From: Pseudomonas sp. GM78
Lineage (GTDB): Bacteria; Pseudomonadota; Gammaproteobacteria; Pseudomonadales; Pseudomonadaceae
NCBI RefSeq assembly: GCF_000282475.1
Contig: NZ_AKJF01000120.1
Coordinates: 45,176 to 109,175, forward strand
Length of the DNA stretch: 64,000 bases
Reading direction: 5' to 3'
The notes beneath the pieces were generated by a model, which was not told where the DNA came from, searched no databases, and saw only the letters and a program-made list of their open reading frames with translations. The position numbers and the translations under genes were made by a program. Below are positions 54,844 to 63,925 of this stretch, piece by piece (position 1 is the stretch's first letter; every line of letters starts with the position of its first letter).

Positions 54844-57800
54844 ATGACGACAACTGCACTGCCGTATTTTTTTGACGACGCCTTGTCTGCATCCACTGCC
54901 ATGCAACTCGGCGAACGGGAAACCGCGCTGGGCTTTACCCTGGACGATCTGGACTGGCTGAACACGGTTTATCTAGCGACCCAGGCAGCCCGCAAAGCCC
55001 ATGAAAAACCGATGCAGGCCTTTCAGCTGCTGTTGTCTTTGGCCGCAGAGACCGGCAAACCATTGGCCGGTGCCTTTATCATGAGCCGGCCCAACGATGG
55101 CGAAGTCATGCTCTACACACCGTGGAAAGGTTTGAGCAAATTCGCGGGTATGGCCGAGCTCAAGAGCAAACTCAAGGAATGGTTAGCGCAGGCCACTGGA
55201 AAACGTGAACTGTTGCGGTTCCTCTCCATCGAACAACGCCTGCCCTTGGTCGCCGCCACGGAGCTCGACATCGCTACCCGCGAAATCGAAGGCGCGGTAT
55301 TCGCAGATCAGGAACTCACGCTCAAGCAACAGCAGGAAAAAAACCTCGAGGCGATGGCGGGCGAGCTGGTCAAGATGCCCACCTTGCAATCAACACTGGA
55401 CGACCTCCCAAGCCTGATTGAGACATTCTGGAACACGCCCATGGACAATGGCTTGGCGCGCCAGGCTTTTTTTGCCGAGGGCCTGCGCGACACTTTTCAC
55501 GCGAAGCTGTTGTACCAGCGCCAACAGGGCACTGTGACGACAGAGCAATACCTGCAACTGATGAAGGTCAGCCTCGCCCCAGCCACGGGCGATCACCTTC
55601 GCATTGAAAAAGTGCGGATCACCGCCCCCCTCAAACCTTTCGCGGAACTTGCCTCGACCTTGATGATCGGCGGCGCGAACACCCTGGGTTTCCTTTACAG
55701 CCCGTCCCGAGGCATCGACGTCACAAGCAACCTGTCGGCGGTGAAAACAATCCTGCGACAGATGCTCAGAAGCGAAGGCCATGAAGAGACGCTGCTCAAC
55801 TTCATGTCACTGGACGAACGCAACACCTTTACTGCACTGGAACCGAACGATTGGGTGCTCGTCGGTCAGCCCGTCGTCGGCGCGGTGTTTACAAGCGTGA
55901 TGGCTGACATCATCGATAAACAACGGCAAAACCTCAGCCATGCCTTGAACCTTTACCGTGAAAGCGAAGGCACGCAGGACCCTCATGCCTTGCTCGACAA
56001 TGCCCTGGACGTCCGGGGGTTGATCGATCAGCGCTTACTGCTGCAGGGCAGCGCAGGACGCTGGAGCACACGCCCGGACCGACGCGTGAATGCGCGACCG
56101 GCCACGGTGCGCGGCGAGTCGGCCAAAACGGAGCTCTCGCTGCTGGGCTCGGTCGAACAGGCGCTCGATCAACGTCTTGAAAAACACCCGACCATTCCCA
56201 CGACAGCCCAGACATTCTCCGAGGTGCGAAACCTCGTCAGTTCATCATTGGCGGATTTGCAGTCAAGTTTTACCCATACCCTGGCAACGGCACTGCGCAG
56301 TGAATTGAAGCTTCGCGCCGTCTCACGCACCCTGGGTGCGACGGAACAGGCGATCATCAAAACCGTGCTCGATACGCCTACACGCGTGCAACGCGCGGCG
56401 TTGAACGGTTTTTTTCCGGAGGTCTTCTCCCTCGCGTTGAAGGCTGGCGCGGCTGCAAGCCCGCTGAAACTGGCCAGTTGTTTCGTCCTGACCGAACGGG
56501 GCGGCCTGGATCCGGTGCATTCGGGCAAGGCCATCCTGTGGACGCCGGCACTGGGATTTGAAGCCTTCAAGGCACTGACGCCGCTCAAGGACGAACTGGA
56601 ACGTCGCCTTGAGGACGACAATCATCGTTGCATGCTTCTGGAGAACCTCGGTCGCAGCGAACGATCGCCAGGCAAGGCCTACACCCTGGCGCCGCTGCAA
56701 CAGGTCCATGGGCATTTTCTCGACAACCTGCAAAAACCCTTCGTTGATCTGGACCAGGCCTTCGTCACCCGTGCACTGGCCACCCCGCTCGCCCCCGCAC
56801 CACTGACGAACCTGCTTAATCTGGTGGCCCTGCGCGAGCCCATGACCGGGCTGAGTCATGCGACCGACATCGCCCAGTCGCTGATCACCCAGCAAAAACT
56901 GCCGGTCTGGCTGGCCAAGGCGCCGATCAAAGAGCTGATCCTGCATGGCGAACTGCTTGAGCAATACCGGAACAACGTCAAGGACGACGAGGATTACCTC
57001 ACCGGCATCCGCTCATTACCGCGCACCGCCCACCATGAGCTGGAACAACAACTCAAGGCAGACGGTTTCAACCTTGATCCGGACAAGGTCCAGGTCGAGA
57101 TCGCGAGCCCCTGGTCTGCGCCCCGCAACCAGACCCTGACCGAGTTTGCGCTGGCGCATCTCAAGGACCTGGACACGGTTTCCCTCAAACTGACGTCGCT
57201 GGACACTACGGACCTTCCAGAGGGCATGAACGAACGTTATATCAAAGACCTGATACGCGACCTGAAACCCGGTGAACATCAGCAGAAAATACTCAGCGCG
57301 GCCCTTGCAGACACCGTGGCAAACGCCGATCGCAGGCAGCGTTTTTACAGGCAATTGCCTTGGCAATTGATGCACCTCGCCCACGTGGAAAAACTGCAGG
57401 AGCGCCTGAGCGAAACCGGGTTCGACCTGATCCGCCAGGTCATGGACATGCCTGATGCCATCGCCCGTAAGGCCGTCGAGGGGGCCCACGCGATCATCCG
57501 CCCCCTGGAGTTGCTCGGCGTCCGGAGCGGACAAGCGGTCAAGGTGCCAGGCGTCTATCTGATCGGTTCATCGGCCGACAGCACCGCGCCGCAGGTGCTT
57601 GTCGCCCCTCACAGTCCACGACACGGGATAAAGGAGTACGCCAGCGAAACCCAGCTGCTGGTAGAACTGAAGTCGCGCGGTGCTCTGTTCGATTGGGTCC
57701 TCATGAACCTGAGGAATCTTGATCGGTTTTCGCTGGAGACACGGATGGCAACGCGCGGCAACCGGCCTATACGAGCCGGGTCAGTGGCCACGGAGACCGA

Positions 57801-59403
57801 GGTCACGCTGGCGTCCAATCCAATCAAGGGCCACCTGTTCGGGCACTTGTTCAATGACAATGCCGCGTTGTTGGGCCGGTTGCTCGGTTGTCAGTCCGAT
57901 GACAGGAAACAGAGTCAATGGGCAACCATCAAGCACGTTCTGGGTGAAGACCTGCACGCGGCGTATTCGTTTTTCATGGGCAAGCTCGCCTACCCTGTCA
58001 CGGTGTACCACAGCTACCTGGACATCAAACAATCCGCCGAAGACCTGCAAACGCACAAATGGGGTGCGGCCATCAGGGCGTTCGTCAGCGGCATCGCTCA
58101 ACTCGCTTCGTTGCGCCAATCGCTGGACACTCACGCGCTGTCGACTTCCACGTCGACCGATGCGGAGCAAGAAAAACCCGAAGCTGCCTGCAAATGGCAG
58201 GACATCAAGGTCACCGCCCCCGAGCGCACAAACTTACAGCGCCATGAAAGCCCCAACGTCGACCTGGGCTCGCTTAAGCCCGACTCAACACCCGGGCTCT
58301 ATGCGCACCCGACGACCAAACAACTTTACGGGCCGGTGGAAGGCAAGGTCTTTCCGGTGGCCAAACGCGGCACCCGCTGGCGCATCGCCAGCCCCAGGAA
58401 GCTCGGCCCTTATCTGCGGCAAAACACATCGAAACAGTGGGTGCTCGACCGCAAAGCACCGAAGCCGCAATTCAGCCTTATGAGTCGGCTGGATACCCTG
58501 GCATCGGTTTGGGACGGCATGAACGTCGACGCCCGTGGAGTGCCGCAGATTCGACGTATTTTCCCGCACAAGGCCAGGCAGATCGACCAGGCGCTGGACC
58601 AGGCAACGAGTTATGCCTGGACCTGCTTTCAAAACCTGCAGTTGCTGAACAACGCCGACGACACGGACACCCCCGTGCATCAACTCATCAAGCGTTTCAT
58701 CGATGTGGAAGAGGTGCTGCCCGCGCATGTGGAACAGCTGGAAAAGGTCGTGGGCGATATCTTTACCGCCTTGCTGGACCCCACACTCAGAAAGGCCAAG
58801 TCCGATCGCTTTGTCGTCGGCAGGGTAATCGACAGCGCAGACAGTACATTCGGTTTTATCGTACCAAAGGACAAAACGAAGACGATCTATCTGGGAGAAC
58901 GATTCTTCGACCCCGGCTTCGAGCATTACCGCCAACATCTTTCCGACACCACGTTCCCGATCCACACGCATGCCCGGGCGATAACGCTCCTGCATGAGCT
59001 TTCACACATTGCTTGTAAAACCGAGGACATTTCCTACCTGGATCCTGGTAGACCCTTCCCCGACCTGATCGGCACGGCCAGCGCAACCGCCATTGCTCTC
59101 AAGGATGCATTGACCGATGTTCAGAACACCGCACTGGCAAAAGAGACGCCTTACACTCGATTGTTCATGACTCAGGACCCCGACACCGGCGAGTGGGAAG
59201 ACCCGGGAAGTACCCTATTTGAAGATACCGATCGGATAAAGGCGCATATTCTGGCGTTGACCGGCGCAGACAATCTGGCCGGCGCTCGCGATAAATTCAA
59301 ACATGACTCACTGACCCGTCTGGCGGTACAACTTGGGAATGCCGACAGCGTAGCCTGGTTAATCAGTCATCTCGGACGCGAGCTACACGTCAATACACCT
59401 TGA
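54844..59403 (+). CDS. Giant DUF6543-like toxin with C-terminal metallopeptidase-like domain
   Basis: A 1519-residue protein with no signal peptide or clear membrane segment. Its long N-terminal body is made of modules like those of large Pseudomonas dermonecrotic/DUF6543 proteins. A short unit with LYTP--G, a Leu-rich helix and a closing LL--L recurs at about residues 86-128, 277-321, 561-602 and 914-956. Residues 1150-1202 hold a strand-rich segment (GLYAHPTTKQLYGPVEGKVF) seen before toxin tips. The C-terminal part carries HELSH (1384-1388), then TEDISY (1393-1398), matching the HExxH plus T-x-D-x-x-Y zinc pattern of aspzincin (M35-like) peptidases. The ATG follows a GAGGAAAC site; a longer frame starts at 54751. 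No immunity-like gene, VgrG or Rhs neighbour is present. Confidence 0.8.
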   Translation: MTTTALPYFFDDALSASTAMQLGERETALGFTLDDLDWLNTVYLATQAARKAHEKPMQAFQLLLSLAAETGKPLAGAFIMSRPNDGEVMLYTPWKGLSKFAGMAELKSKLKEWLAQATGKRELLRFLSIEQRLPLVAATELDIATREIEGAVFADQELTLKQQQEKNLEAMAGELVKMPTLQSTLDDLPSLIETFWNTPMDNGLARQAFFAEGLRDTFHAKLLYQRQQGTVTTEQYLQLMKVSLAPATGDHLRIEKVRITAPLKPFAELASTLMIGGANTLGFLYSPSRGIDVTSNLSAVKTILRQMLRSEGHEETLLNFMSLDERNTFTALEPNDWVLVGQPVVGAVFTSVMADIIDKQRQNLSHALNLYRESEGTQDPHALLDNALDVRGLIDQRLLLQGSAGRWSTRPDRRVNARPATVRGESAKTELSLLGSVEQALDQRLEKHPTIPTTAQTFSEVRNLVSSSLADLQSSFTHTLATALRSELKLRAVSRTLGATEQAIIKTVLDTPTRVQRAALNGFFPEVFSLALKAGAAASPLKLASCFVLTERGGLDPVHSGKAILWTPALGFEAFKALTPLKDELERRLEDDNHRCMLLENLGRSERSPGKAYTLAPLQQVHGHFLDNLQKPFVDLDQAFVTRALATPLAPAPLTNLLNLVALREPMTGLSHATDIAQSLITQQKLPVWLAKAPIKELILHGELLEQYRNNVKDDEDYLTGIRSLPRTAHHELEQQLKADGFNLDPDKVQVEIASPWSAPRNQTLTEFALAHLKDLDTVSLKLTSLDTTDLPEGMNERYIKDLIRDLKPGEHQQKILSAALADTVANADRRQRFYRQLPWQLMHLAHVEKLQERLSETGFDLIRQVMDMPDAIARKAVEGAHAIIRPLELLGVRSGQAVKVPGVYLIGSSADSTAPQVLVAPHSPRHGIKEYASETQLLVELKSRGALFDWVLMNLRNLDRFSLETRMATRGNRPIRAGSVATETEVTLASNPIKGHLFGHLFNDNAALLGRLLGCQSDDRKQSQWATIKHVLGEDLHAAYSFFMGKLAYPVTVYHSYLDIKQSAEDLQTHKWGAAIRAFVSGIAQLASLRQSLDTHALSTSTSTDAEQEKPEAACKWQDIKVTAPERTNLQRHESPNVDLGSLKPDSTPGLYAHPTTKQLYGPVEGKVFPVAKRGTRWRIASPRKLGPYLRQNTSKQWVLDRKAPKPQFSLMSRLDTLASVWDGMNVDARGVPQIRRIFPHKARQIDQALDQATSYAWTCFQNLQLLNNADDTDTPVHQLIKRFIDVEEVLPAHVEQLEKVVGDIFTALLDPTLRKAKSDRFVVGRVIDSADSTFGFIVPKDKTKTIYLGERFFDPGFEHYRQHLSDTTFPIHTHARAITLLHELSHIACKTEDISYLDPGRPFPDLIGTASATAIALKDALTDVQNTALAKETPYTRLFMTQDPDTGEWEDPGSTLFEDTDRIKAHILALTGADNLAGARDKFKHDSLTRLAVQLGNADSVAWLISHLGRELHVNTP

Positions 59404-59415
59404 CTGCGGAAAATA

Positions 59416-59452
59416 AACAGCCGTTTGATGGGTAAATGCCATGACGGCTGTT
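59416..59452 (+). terminator. Hairpin after the toxin gene
   Basis: AACAGCCGT and ACGGCTGTT form a 9-bp outer stem with an inner ATGG/CCAT pairing, starting 12 bases after the stop. Only TT of the right arm is followed by C, so termination is probably weak. Confidence 0.5.
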
Positions 59453-59500
59453 CTCGCCGACTGCCCTCAAGGTTAGAATGCGGGAAATCAGGATGAGTCA

Positions 59501-60502
59501 ATGACCGACAGCCCACTCTCACAAGCCCAGTTTGACGCCATCACCGAGGCCGCCGCGCATTGGTGCATGCGCCTGCATGCACCTGACTGCACCGCTGCAG
59601 AGCGGCAGGCATTCGAGCAGTGGCTGGATGTTCATCCGCTGCACCTGGTCGAATACGAGGCCATGCTGGAAATCTGGGACGTTGCAGGCGACCTGCCGCG
59701 CCCCGAATCCAGCATTGTGCCAATGGTTCGCCCCACCCGGACACCCTGGCGCACTGTCGGCATGGCGGCGGCCGTGTGCGCACTGGCGTTGCCGTTGGCG
59801 GCCTACAGTGGCTGGAATCTGGGGTGGCTGCCCGATTCGTACCAACACTTCGAGGCGACTGACAATGTGCGCCAAGTCACCTTGAAGGACGGCAGCCAGG
59901 TCGAACTGAACCTGGGCAGCGAGTTGACCTACAGCAACTACAAGGATCGACGCCAGGTCACCCTGGGCAAAGGCGAAGCCTTCTTCAGCGTCAGCCACGA
60001 CACGTCCCACCCGTTCGTGGTCAAGGCGGCCGAAGGCCGGATCCGGGTCACCGGGACAAAATTCAATGTCTGGATGTATGAAGACCAGGTCAAAGTGAAC
60101 CTGATCGAAGGCTCGGTACTGGTCAGCAGCAACGCTGACCTGCCGGGGGACGGCTTGCGGCTCGGCCCTTCGATGCAGGCGAGCTATGGCCATGGCGACT
60201 ACATCCCGCGGATCAGCCAGACCTACGACAACGATAATTCGCTGGCCTGGCGCAGCGGCAAACTGGTGCTCGACGACCTGGCGCTCAACGATGCCCTGCC
60301 GTTGATCAACCGTTACCTGGAAAATCCCCTGGTGGTCGCCGACAACAGTACCGGCGCAATCCGCATCGGCGGCATCTACAACATCAAGGAACTCAATACC
60401 CTGGTGACGTCCCTGCCCAAGGTACTGCCGGTCTACCTGACCCGTAACAAGGACGGCAACCCGGTCCTCAACTCGATTCCGCAGCAAGCCCCGAAAAGCT
60501 GA
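59501..60502 (+). CDS. FecR/FpvR-like anti-sigma regulator, orphan
   Basis: Inner-membrane sigma-factor regulator of 333 residues. The cytoplasmic N-terminal DUF4880-like domain (about residues 12-60, AAAHWCMRLHAPDCTAAERQ then QWLDVHPLHLVEYEAM) binds an ECF sigma factor. One membrane segment follows (about 87-107, GMAAAVCALALPLAAYSGW). The periplasmic FecR domain has LKDGSQVELNLGSELTYSNY and VTGTKFNVWMYEDQVKVNLIEG. No ECF sigma gene is adjacent, which is unusual. It is convergent with pvdQ, so it may be the FpvR-type regulator of a pyoverdine locus. Confidence 0.88.
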   Translation: MTDSPLSQAQFDAITEAAAHWCMRLHAPDCTAAERQAFEQWLDVHPLHLVEYEAMLEIWDVAGDLPRPESSIVPMVRPTRTPWRTVGMAAAVCALALPLAAYSGWNLGWLPDSYQHFEATDNVRQVTLKDGSQVELNLGSELTYSNYKDRRQVTLGKGEAFFSVSHDTSHPFVVKAAEGRIRVTGTKFNVWMYEDQVKVNLIEGSVLVSSNADLPGDGLRLGPSMQASYGHGDYIPRISQTYDNDNSLAWRSGKLVLDDLALNDALPLINRYLENPLVVADNSTGAIRIGGIYNIKELNTLVTSLPKVLPVYLTRNKDGNPVLNSIPQQAPKS

Positions 60503-60532
60503 AGGCCGCCACCCTTGCGGGGTGCGGCCTTC
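60502..60532 (+). terminator. Stem-loop terminator of the FecR-like gene
   Basis: AAGGCCGCCACCC pairs with GGGTGCGGCCTT with one bulge, over a five-base loop. It begins at the stop codon and lies between convergent genes. Confidence 0.65.
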
Positions 60533-60557
60533 ATGTCTCGATCAAATACACACTAAC

Positions 60558-62894
60558 CTAGTGAGCCGCCACCTTGGCGTCCTGCTCGCGGATGGTCTGC
60601 ACCTGATAGTTCGCATCGGATTTGATTTGCTGCTCGGTGAACGGCAACACACTCAGCTGTTTCTTCGAAAACGCCAGCGTCTGGTCCCGGGCGTATTTCG
60701 AGGCCGGATCGCTCGACAGCGAGAACGCCAGCAGCCCCTTCGCCTGCGGGCCCTTTTCATCGAACGTCACCACTTGCAGATAGCTGGTGCCGCTGACCAC
60801 TTCGCGTTTGCCGTCGGTTCTGGGCACGCTCTGGATGGCGTTGTAGACGCCCAGCGTACCCGGCCCACCGTGGATCGGCGTTTGCACTCCGCCGCTGCTG
60901 ACCACCTGGACATCGCCCCAGCGCGTTTCCTTCTTGAGCCCTGACGCGTTGACCTGCTCGACCGATGCCAGCATCGCCTGGCGCAGCGCCTGCGCTACCG
61001 GCGGACGATCAATCGCCAGGCCACGCGGCGTGTGCTGCGGATCCAGCGGATCGAACGCCACGCGCCAGACATCAGGCATCTGTTCCAGCGGTTCCATGAC
61101 ATTCTGGAAATGCACGAAGCCCACGCCGCTGTCGAGATTGGCCTTGCGATCCCAGGCCTTGAAGCTGGCACACAGCGGCGCCAGCGCCGGCGCATCGGTA
61201 CCCAGGTCGCCCGCGCAGAATTGCAAAAGGTCCGGCATCACCTGCGCCGCCTGATACACCTGATCATCCATCACCATGTGCTGCAGATCCGCCGCCGCAA
61301 TCGGCCCGGACTTGGCAAGTTTACCCAGGCGATCGAGGGCGAACCGCGCGCGCAGGCCCAAGGGTTGGCTGTCCTGGCTGATCAATGGAGAGTAGCCGGT
61401 GAGCGGCTGCGCCGGGTTGGCCATCCATGCCGAATCATTGGAATGCTGCACGAAGTCCTTGCGCAGCAATTGCGGCAATTTGTTCGCGGCATAGATGCCT
61501 TTTTGTGCAGCTTGCGGGTCGATGTCCCAGGCGCAGGCGCTGTTCGAACCGTCGAGGACGATCATCTGCAAGCCGATCCGTGGATCACTGCACTGCGCGA
61601 GTTTTTCGCTGCTGACGTTCGGCACCACCGACAGGTTCATGTACAGCGTTTGCCCCTGCTCGTCCGCCGCCAGGGTGTTGACCCAAGGGATGCCCTGGAT
61701 TTCATGGACCGAGGCCTGGAATTCCTTGAGGCTACCGGCACGGTTCATCGCGTACCACTGCTGCAACACCCGGTCATTGTCCAGGTTGGCGTCGCGCAGG
61801 CTGTAGGCGAACTGGTTGTCCCACTCCAGTTTGCCGGGCCATTGCACGATCGGACCGAATTGCGAGCTGTACACCACGTGGGACACCGCCTTGACCGAGC
61901 CGTCCGACTGTTTGAGGTCAACCGTCAGTGTCTGTTTGTGCATCGGCAGGGACTCGCCGTCGAGCAGGTAATGGGTCGGGTCCTTGGGATCGAGTTGCAG
62001 CCGATACAGCGTGAAGTGCTTGGACGAATCCACGGTGTGGGTCCAGGCCAGGTGCTGGTTGAAACCGATATTGATCAGCGGCAATCCCGGCAGCGCGGCG
62101 CCCATGACATCCAGTTTGCCAGGGATGGTCAGGTGCATCTGATAGAAGCGCATCCCGCCGACCCACGGAAAATGCGGGTTGGCCAGCAACATGCCACGGC
62201 CATTGAACGAGCGCTCACTGCCCACGGCGACGGCGTTACTGCCGCGATCGAGGGCGAAGCGCTGCATACGCATGTCGGCCACCTGGAACGCTTTTCCTTT
62301 GCCTTCGTTGCCCGCAACCGCCGCCGGCGGCGTCGCGCCCGCCAAGGCTTCGGCAAACTGCCCGACGCCACCTTCCACCAACAGGCGGCGGGTCAGCTTG
62401 ACCAGATCCATCGCGGTGATCTCCCGAACCCAGTCGCCCTGGCACTGCTGCGGCAAGCCCTGGGCCCGACGTTCGCCCAGGGAGCGGTTGTAGCCGGCCA
62501 CATAACCTTCCATCAGCTGCCGTACTTCCGGGGTTTGCGCCTGCCAGAAGGCGTCGACGGCCTGCGGGGTGTTCAACCAGGTGAAAAACAGATCGCTGAC
62601 GCGGTTTTCACGCTCGTCGACGGTGAACTGGTCCGGGCCGAAAAACCGTGAGCGTTGACCGTTCACCGTGGCGATCTCATTGGCCAGCAAACACAGGTTA
62701 TCCTGAGCGTAGGCATAGCCAATGCCGTAACCGAGCCCGCGCTCGTTCTCGGCCCGAATATGCGGCACACCGAAACTGGTCCGGCGGATATCGGCACTGG
62801 CCTGCTCAGGCTGACTGCGCGCATTCGCCGCAAGACTCAGCCCCAGGCACACACCCGCCAGGCTCACCCTGGCTAACTGGCTGGAAATAATCAC
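60558..62894 (-). CDS. pvdQ: Acyl-homoserine-lactone / pyoverdine acylase PvdQ
   Basis: Periplasmic Ntn-hydrolase of 778 residues that removes the acyl chain from pyoverdine precursors and can cleave long-chain acyl-homoserine lactones. It has a signal peptide (LARVSLAGVCLGLSLAANA), the alpha-chain motif ADIRRTSFGVPHIRAENERG, then the linker and beta-chain nucleophile Ser219 in LDRGSNAVAVG, where autoprocessing occurs. Beta-chain motifs FPWVGGMRFYQMHLTIPGKL and NDSAWMANP match PvdQ. Start chosen at GTG 62894 because AGGAG lies five bases upstream; a GTG at 62942 is the alternative. A PvdS-type promoter candidate lies upstream. Confidence 0.94.
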   Translation of the reverse strand: MIISSQLARVSLAGVCLGLSLAANARSQPEQASADIRRTSFGVPHIRAENERGLGYGIGYAYAQDNLCLLANEIATVNGQRSRFFGPDQFTVDERENRVSDLFFTWLNTPQAVDAFWQAQTPEVRQLMEGYVAGYNRSLGERRAQGLPQQCQGDWVREITAMDLVKLTRRLLVEGGVGQFAEALAGATPPAAVAGNEGKGKAFQVADMRMQRFALDRGSNAVAVGSERSFNGRGMLLANPHFPWVGGMRFYQMHLTIPGKLDVMGAALPGLPLINIGFNQHLAWTHTVDSSKHFTLYRLQLDPKDPTHYLLDGESLPMHKQTLTVDLKQSDGSVKAVSHVVYSSQFGPIVQWPGKLEWDNQFAYSLRDANLDNDRVLQQWYAMNRAGSLKEFQASVHEIQGIPWVNTLAADEQGQTLYMNLSVVPNVSSEKLAQCSDPRIGLQMIVLDGSNSACAWDIDPQAAQKGIYAANKLPQLLRKDFVQHSNDSAWMANPAQPLTGYSPLISQDSQPLGLRARFALDRLGKLAKSGPIAAADLQHMVMDDQVYQAAQVMPDLLQFCAGDLGTDAPALAPLCASFKAWDRKANLDSGVGFVHFQNVMEPLEQMPDVWRVAFDPLDPQHTPRGLAIDRPPVAQALRQAMLASVEQVNASGLKKETRWGDVQVVSSGGVQTPIHGGPGTLGVYNAIQSVPRTDGKREVVSGTSYLQVVTFDEKGPQAKGLLAFSLSSDPASKYARDQTLAFSKKQLSVLPFTEQQIKSDANYQVQTIREQDAKVAAH

Positions 62895-62963
62895 ACTCGC
62901 TCCTGATCGAAAAACGATGGTCACAGTTCTGCGTACACACACGCACTGCGCATCCTTTTAGGG

Positions 62964-62986
62964 ACGAAGCAAACGACAAAAATTTA
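62964..62986 (-). promoter_or_regulatory. Candidate PvdS (iron-starvation) promoter of pvdQ
   Basis: On the minus strand TAAAT (62982-62986) is followed after 15 bases by CGT (62964-62966), close to the PvdS box TAAAT-N16-CGT. The expected start would leave about a 60-base leader before pvdQ. The spacing is one short of consensus, so the call is tentative. Confidence 0.4.
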
Positions 62987-63156
62987 GGAGACTGGATGGC
63001 GGTCCCGGACCGCATTTCAAGGGCACCTTACACAGCGGTCACATCATGACGACGAAATTTCTACATTCAAGTCTTCATGATTTGGGTCGCTCATACGTCT
63101 TAATAGGTAAGAGCGCCCAATTTTTCCCGATCAGGCTCTGAACAGGAGTTTTTGCA

Positions 63157-63528
63157 ATGTACAACTCGCAACTGCCAACGGACGGTAGCAACGCGCCAAA
63201 GGGCACTTCCATTGGGGTCGGTGTTTTCGACCAGCGTACCGAGCGCCACGGCAACGAGCGGATCCGCATCCTGCTCAAGAGCTTTGGCCTGCGAACGAGT
63301 CTGATTCGCTTGAAAGTCATCGACGCCCTGCTCTCGGCCGCCGAGAACGACCGCAGCCTGGGCGTGCGCGGCGTACACACTCACTTGCTGGAACTGGACA
63401 TTCCCCTGTCGTTCCTGAGTGTGCGCGAAGTGTTGAAACGCTTGTGCAGCGAAGGCGTGATTGTCCTCAATGCGGACAAGAGCTACAGCCTTCACCCGCG
63501 AGCTGCCGCCCTGCTGCACAACGACTGA
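63157..63528 (+). CDS. Fur-like winged-helix regulator (PA2384-type)
   Basis: A 123-residue protein with a Fur-like winged-helix region: SFGLRTSLIRLKVIDALLSA then VRGVHTHLLELDIPLSFLSV, VREVLKRLCSEGVIVL and a wing around NADKSYSL. The C-terminal metal/dimer domain of Fur and its Cys motifs are missing, so iron sensing cannot be assumed. In P. aeruginosa a similar Fur-related gene (PA2384) lies next to pvdQ, and here it is divergent from pvdQ, which supports the match. An AGGAG site lies nine bases before the ATG. Its role is probably control of iron or pyoverdine genes. Confidence 0.78.
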   Translation: MYNSQLPTDGSNAPKGTSIGVGVFDQRTERHGNERIRILLKSFGLRTSLIRLKVIDALLSAAENDRSLGVRGVHTHLLELDIPLSFLSVREVLKRLCSEGVIVLNADKSYSLHPRAAALLHND

Positions 63529-63552
63529 TCGAGCCAGGCCCGGGGCTGCCGC

Positions 63553-63741
63553 TCAGGGCTTGACCTTGCGGCGCATCACGCCGTTGATGACCACCACGAC
63601 CACCGCCACGCCAATGGCGATGTACTGGAACAGTTTTTCACTGATGACGCCGGTGTTCTGCAAATACGAAAGGCCAAACATGGTCCCCAGTACCACGAGG
63701 GAGATCAGAATCGAGTATTTCAAACGTTGCGACTGAGTCAT
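63553..63741 (-). CDS. Small two-helix membrane protein (62 aa)
   Basis: A 62-residue hydrophobic protein with two likely transmembrane segments (YSILISLVVLGTMFGLSYL and YIAIGVAVVVVVINGVM) and a basic C-terminus MRRKVKP. The ATG at 63741 is preceded by AGGAATTGCC; a 129-codon open frame upstream reads through a repeat and is unlikely to be coding. It is convergent with the Fur-like gene. No family recognised. Confidence 0.7.
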   Translation of the reverse strand: MTQSQRLKYSILISLVVLGTMFGLSYLQNTGVISEKLFQYIAIGVAVVVVVINGVMRRKVKP

Positions 63742-63925
63742 TGGCAATTCCTGAACCTGAAAAAATGTATCTGTTGTGTATACGCTTGCGTGCCCGGGCT
63801 CCTGCCCTATGGCGGGGATGGGCGGTGGCAAACGGGGGGTTATGTTACAGCCGATGAAGATTTTTAGCTTTATCGCAGGGACTGGGGCCTGACAGCTGGC
63901 CCTTTTTTCGGTGTACATATCCATT

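Noticed and set aside
61032-62651. A 539-codon plus-strand frame opposite pvdQ
   Set aside because: Antisense shadow of pvdQ, with no recognisable domain.
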